A DNA stretch of 64,000 nucleotides from Sphingomonas palmae (GTDB lineage Bacteria > Pseudomonadota > Alphaproteobacteria > Sphingomonadales > Sphingomonadaceae), in assembly GCF_900109565.1 (NCBI RefSeq), contig NZ_FNZZ01000004.1:124001-188000 (forward strand). The letters are read 5' to 3'. Below, one piece after another: positions 61,767-64,000 of the stretch (the stretch's first letter is position 1; each line of letters starts with the position of its first letter). The notes beneath the pieces are model-generated. The model was not told the DNA's origin. It saw nothing but the letters and a program-made list of their open reading frames with translations, and searched no databases. The position numbers and the translations under genes are program-made.

Positions 61767-63299
61767 ATGACCACGATCGCCAACACCAGCAGCACGCCGA
61801 CGCCCACGCCTACCGCGACGAAGTCGACGGCGAACGTCGTGACTTCGGCGACCAATTCGCTGCTGACCTCGCTGGGCACCGGGTCGGGGGTCGACACGAC
61901 CAGCCTGGTCACCTCGCTGGTCGAGGCGCAATTCGCCGCCAAGAAGGGGCAGTTGTCGAGCAAGCTCGACACGATCTCGTCGCAGATTTCGGCAGTTTCG
62001 ACGCTCAAGAGCAACATCACCGATTTCACCAAGGCGCTGGAAAACCTGGTTAAGGGCGGAACACTGTCGTCGCAGCCGGTTGTGTCGAACTCGAACGTAC
62101 TATCGGCGAGCGTGCAGACCGGGGGCAAGCTGGCCGGATTGAACGCGACGATCAAGGTGACCCAGCTCGCCACCGCGCAGACCGCGGTCAGCACCAAGGT
62201 GCCCTCGCCCGGCACCAAGACCTTTGCGACAGGCACGCTGACGCTGACGACCGGCACCGCCACCTACGCCAACGTTCCGGCGGGCGACGACAAGACGCCT
62301 CCGGGTCCGGAGAAGATGACCGACTTGTCGGGCGGCAAGTCGTTTTCGATCAAGATCGACGCCAGCAACAACACGCTGCCGGGCATCGCGGCGGCGATCA
62401 ACGCGGCGAACTCGGGCGTGACCGCGTCGGTCGTCACCGACGCCGACGGCGGCGCGTACCTGTCGCTGAAAGGCCCGACCGGTGCGGCGCAGGCATTCTC
62501 GCTGACCGCCGCGGACAAGGACAGCGATCTCGCCAGCTTCGACGTGGGCGTGGGCGCCAGCAACTCCTCGGCCATGACGATCTCGAGCAAGTCGCAGAAC
62601 GCACAGCTGACGATGGACGGCGTGCCGGTGGAGCGCGCGACCAACGAGGTGAGCGATCTGATCGCGGGCGCTAAGTTGACGCTGACCGCGGTCGGCACGA
62701 CGACGCTGACCGCGACCCGCCCCACTGCCGCGCTGACCAACGCGGTCAACGATCTGGTCGATACCTACAACGGCATCGTCCAGACCATCAAGGACGAGAC
62801 CAACCCGATCACGGGCGCGCTGCGCGCCGATCCGGCGGCGAAGGCGCTGCTGCGCAACCTGCAGGGGCTGACGAGCCGCGCGTTGAGCAGCAATGCCGCG
62901 CCGGGCACGCCCAACACGCTCGGCGGGATCGGCGTGCGCACCACGCGCGAGGGATTGCTGGAGGTCGACTCGACCGCGCTCAACACCGCGATGACTGCCA
63001 ACCCCGACGCGATCGAGGCGATGTTCTCCTACGGCACGTCGAATGGCATCTTCGCCGCGATGCAGTCGATCCAGTTCAACGCGACGAGCTCGCTGTACGG
63101 ACTTGGCGCGTCGAGCAGCAATTACCTGAAATCGCAGGCGAGCGTCACCGAAGCGCAGGACAAGCTGACCGATCAGGCGACCGCGATGACAACGCGGCTG
63201 ACGCAGCAATTCTCGAGCATGAACGCGCGCGTGTCCGCCTACAAGGCGACGCAGTCGTTCATGCAGCAGCAGATCGACCAGTGGTCGAAGGCGGACTGA
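61767..63299 (+). CDS. fliD: Flagellar filament cap protein FliD
   Basis: A 510-residue cap protein. The N-terminal D0-like region has SLGTGSGVDTTSLVTSLVEAQ; the body contains variable immunoglobulin-like domains, and the C-terminal region GIGVRTTREGLLEVDSTALN with EAQDKLTDQATAMTTRLTQQFSSMNARVSAYKATQSFM is family-typical. The first 30 residues are Thr/Ser-rich. It caps the filament during flagellin assembly. It begins the last operon with fliS. Confidence 0.94.
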   Translation: MTTIANTSSTPTPTPTATKSTANVVTSATNSLLTSLGTGSGVDTTSLVTSLVEAQFAAKKGQLSSKLDTISSQISAVSTLKSNITDFTKALENLVKGGTLSSQPVVSNSNVLSASVQTGGKLAGLNATIKVTQLATAQTAVSTKVPSPGTKTFATGTLTLTTGTATYANVPAGDDKTPPGPEKMTDLSGGKSFSIKIDASNNTLPGIAAAINAANSGVTASVVTDADGGAYLSLKGPTGAAQAFSLTAADKDSDLASFDVGVGASNSSAMTISSKSQNAQLTMDGVPVERATNEVSDLIAGAKLTLTAVGTTTLTATRPTAALTNAVNDLVDTYNGIVQTIKDETNPITGALRADPAAKALLRNLQGLTSRALSSNAAPGTPNTLGGIGVRTTREGLLEVDSTALNTAMTANPDAIEAMFSYGTSNGIFAAMQSIQFNATSSLYGLGASSSNYLKSQASVTEAQDKLTDQATAMTTRLTQQFSSMNARVSAYKATQSFMQQQIDQWSKAD

Positions 63300-63300
63300 C

Positions 63301-63699
63301 ATGGCCTATGCTTCCGCCCTGCTGCGCGATCCGGCGCGCACGTACCGCGAGATCGATCTTGCCGGCCGCACCGCGGTCGCGGACGGCCCCGCGCTCGTCC
63401 AATTGTTGTACGAGGAACTGATCGCGGCGCTGCGTACCTCCGCCTGGGCGGCGGAGAACGGACGCTACGCGGTCAAGAGCGAGCGTGTGACGCGCGCCAC
63501 CGCGATCCTGTTCGCGCTGGAGAACGGCTTGGATTTCGAGCGCGGCGGCGAAGTGTCGACCACGCTCGCGCGGATCTACGCCGGGGCGCGGCGCCGCGTC
63601 GTCGATGCGAGCATCGGGCATTCGGGCGCGCCGTTCCGCCACGTCGCCGACGAATTGGACGAGATCGCGCAGGCGTGGAAACAGGCGCGCGCCGCCTGA
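63301..63699 (+). CDS. fliS: Flagellin chaperone FliS
   Basis: A 132-residue helical chaperone. The sequence ALVQLLYEELIAALRTSAWAAENGRY and ERVTRATAILFALENGLDFERGGEVSTTLARIY matches the FliS family. FliS prevents premature flagellin polymerisation and delivers it to FlhA. It starts one base after the fliD stop. Confidence 0.93.
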   Translation: MAYASALLRDPARTYREIDLAGRTAVADGPALVQLLYEELIAALRTSAWAAENGRYAVKSERVTRATAILFALENGLDFERGGEVSTTLARIYAGARRRVVDASIGHSGAPFRHVADELDEIAQAWKQARAA

Positions 63700-63711
63700 C
63701 CCGGTCCCGCG

Positions 63712-63730
63712 TTCGCATCGGCGATGCGAA
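63712..63730. terminator. Hairpin after fliS
   Basis: TTCGCATC (63712-63719) and GATGCGAA (63723-63730) pair perfectly around a three-base GGC loop, 12 bases past the fliS stop. There is no T-run after the stem, so it may be a weak terminator or an RNA-stabilising hairpin. Confidence 0.5.
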
Positions 63731-63851
63731 TGGGAACCGCGGAGCCTCGTCGCGCGGTTAGCGCGGTGAGATGCGTCCCCGATGACAAACAGTGCGCTGC
63801 GCGGCGTGAACCGGAAGCCTGACCGCTGCTCGTCCGGTGCGCGGGAGGCGC

Positions 63852-64000
63852 ATGGAAGCCGCCATCGCTGATCTGCGCGCGCTTCGCCGCATGCGCGATC
63901 ATGTCGCGATGCGTGTGGCCGCGCACTGGGTCGTCATCGCGGCGCGTACTGTCCGCAGTGCAGTGCGCGACGATTTCGGCATTGCCGCGAGTTCGATCGC
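63852..64000 (+). CDS. Unrecognised reading frame cut by the window end
   Basis: An open frame of 49 codons starts at ATG 63852, with GGGAGG at the right distance upstream, and runs to the window edge. The product begins MEAAIADLRALRRMRDHVAM and is Ala/Arg-rich. I do not recognise it. Flagellar clusters often carry a FliT-like chaperone after fliS, and a small helical protein would fit that place, but nothing in this fragment shows it. It could be a spurious frame, since long frames are common at this GC content. Confidence 0.4.
   Translation, partial: MEAAIADLRALRRMRDHVAMRVAAHWVVIAARTVRSAVRDDFGIAASSI

Noticed and set aside
1..64000. CRISPR array, tRNA, rRNA, prophage or integrative element
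   Set aside because: No regularly spaced direct repeats, no recognisable structural RNA sequence, and no integrase, phage or conjugation genes were seen.

Overview
The window is about 64 kb of GC-rich chromosomal DNA with dense, often overlapping genes and no rRNA, tRNA, CRISPR array or insertion sequence that I can see. Protein content points to an alphaproteobacterium of the Sphingomonas type: a flagellar cluster with a FlbD/FleQ-like sigma-54 activator, a FliA-type sigma factor, a single-domain FlgJ, a double cold-shock-domain protein, and the order rsmB - rpe - heparinase-like - purH. The assignment to order is an inference from gene content only.

Region 1 (1-27.4 kb) is mostly housekeeping. 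It opens with surface-polysaccharide sugar-nucleotide genes (end of wecC, a UDP-glucuronate 4-epimerase type gene, wecB), then tal and tkt on the minus strand, a small SdhAF4-like gene, rsmB, rpe, a heparinase II/III-like protein and purH. Next come a flippase, polA, a class A beta-lactamase-like lipoprotein, nadB and an ABC ATPase on the minus strand; then a zinc-finger protein, tldD, a CcdA/CcdB-like toxin-antitoxin pair, two small genes, and glnK-amtB behind a sigma-54 promoter. A glutaminyl-peptide cyclotransferase and a glycine-rich cold-shock protein close the region.

Region 2 (27.4-64 kb) is a nearly complete flagellar cluster. On the minus strand lie motA-motB and the long flgBCDEFGHIJKL operon. 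Divergent from flgB on the plus strand is a compact second stator-like pair, followed by flgA, flgM, flgN, a signal-less lytic transglycosylase, flhA and fliA. After a small acidic gene and the minus-strand flagellin come the sigma-54 activator with fliE-F-G-H-I-J, then fliK-L-M-N-O-P-Q-R-flhB, and finally fliD-fliS. The window ends inside an unrecognised reading frame.

The genes form a legible regulatory hierarchy. Four flagellar sigma-54 promoters (flgB, the second stator pair, the transglycosylase/flhA unit, fliK) match TGGCACG-N4-TTGCW; three share an extended GGCACGNNCCTTGCTGAT core. An array of GGCAA/TTGCC inverted repeats lies between the two divergent ones, a likely binding site for the activator encoded at 46633. 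Three late units (flgM, flagellin, fliD) have TAAA/TTAA-N15-G(C/T)CGTTT(C/G) promoters, fitting the FliA sigma factor encoded here. No chemotaxis genes are in the window, and no gene-free stretch exceeds 300 bases.
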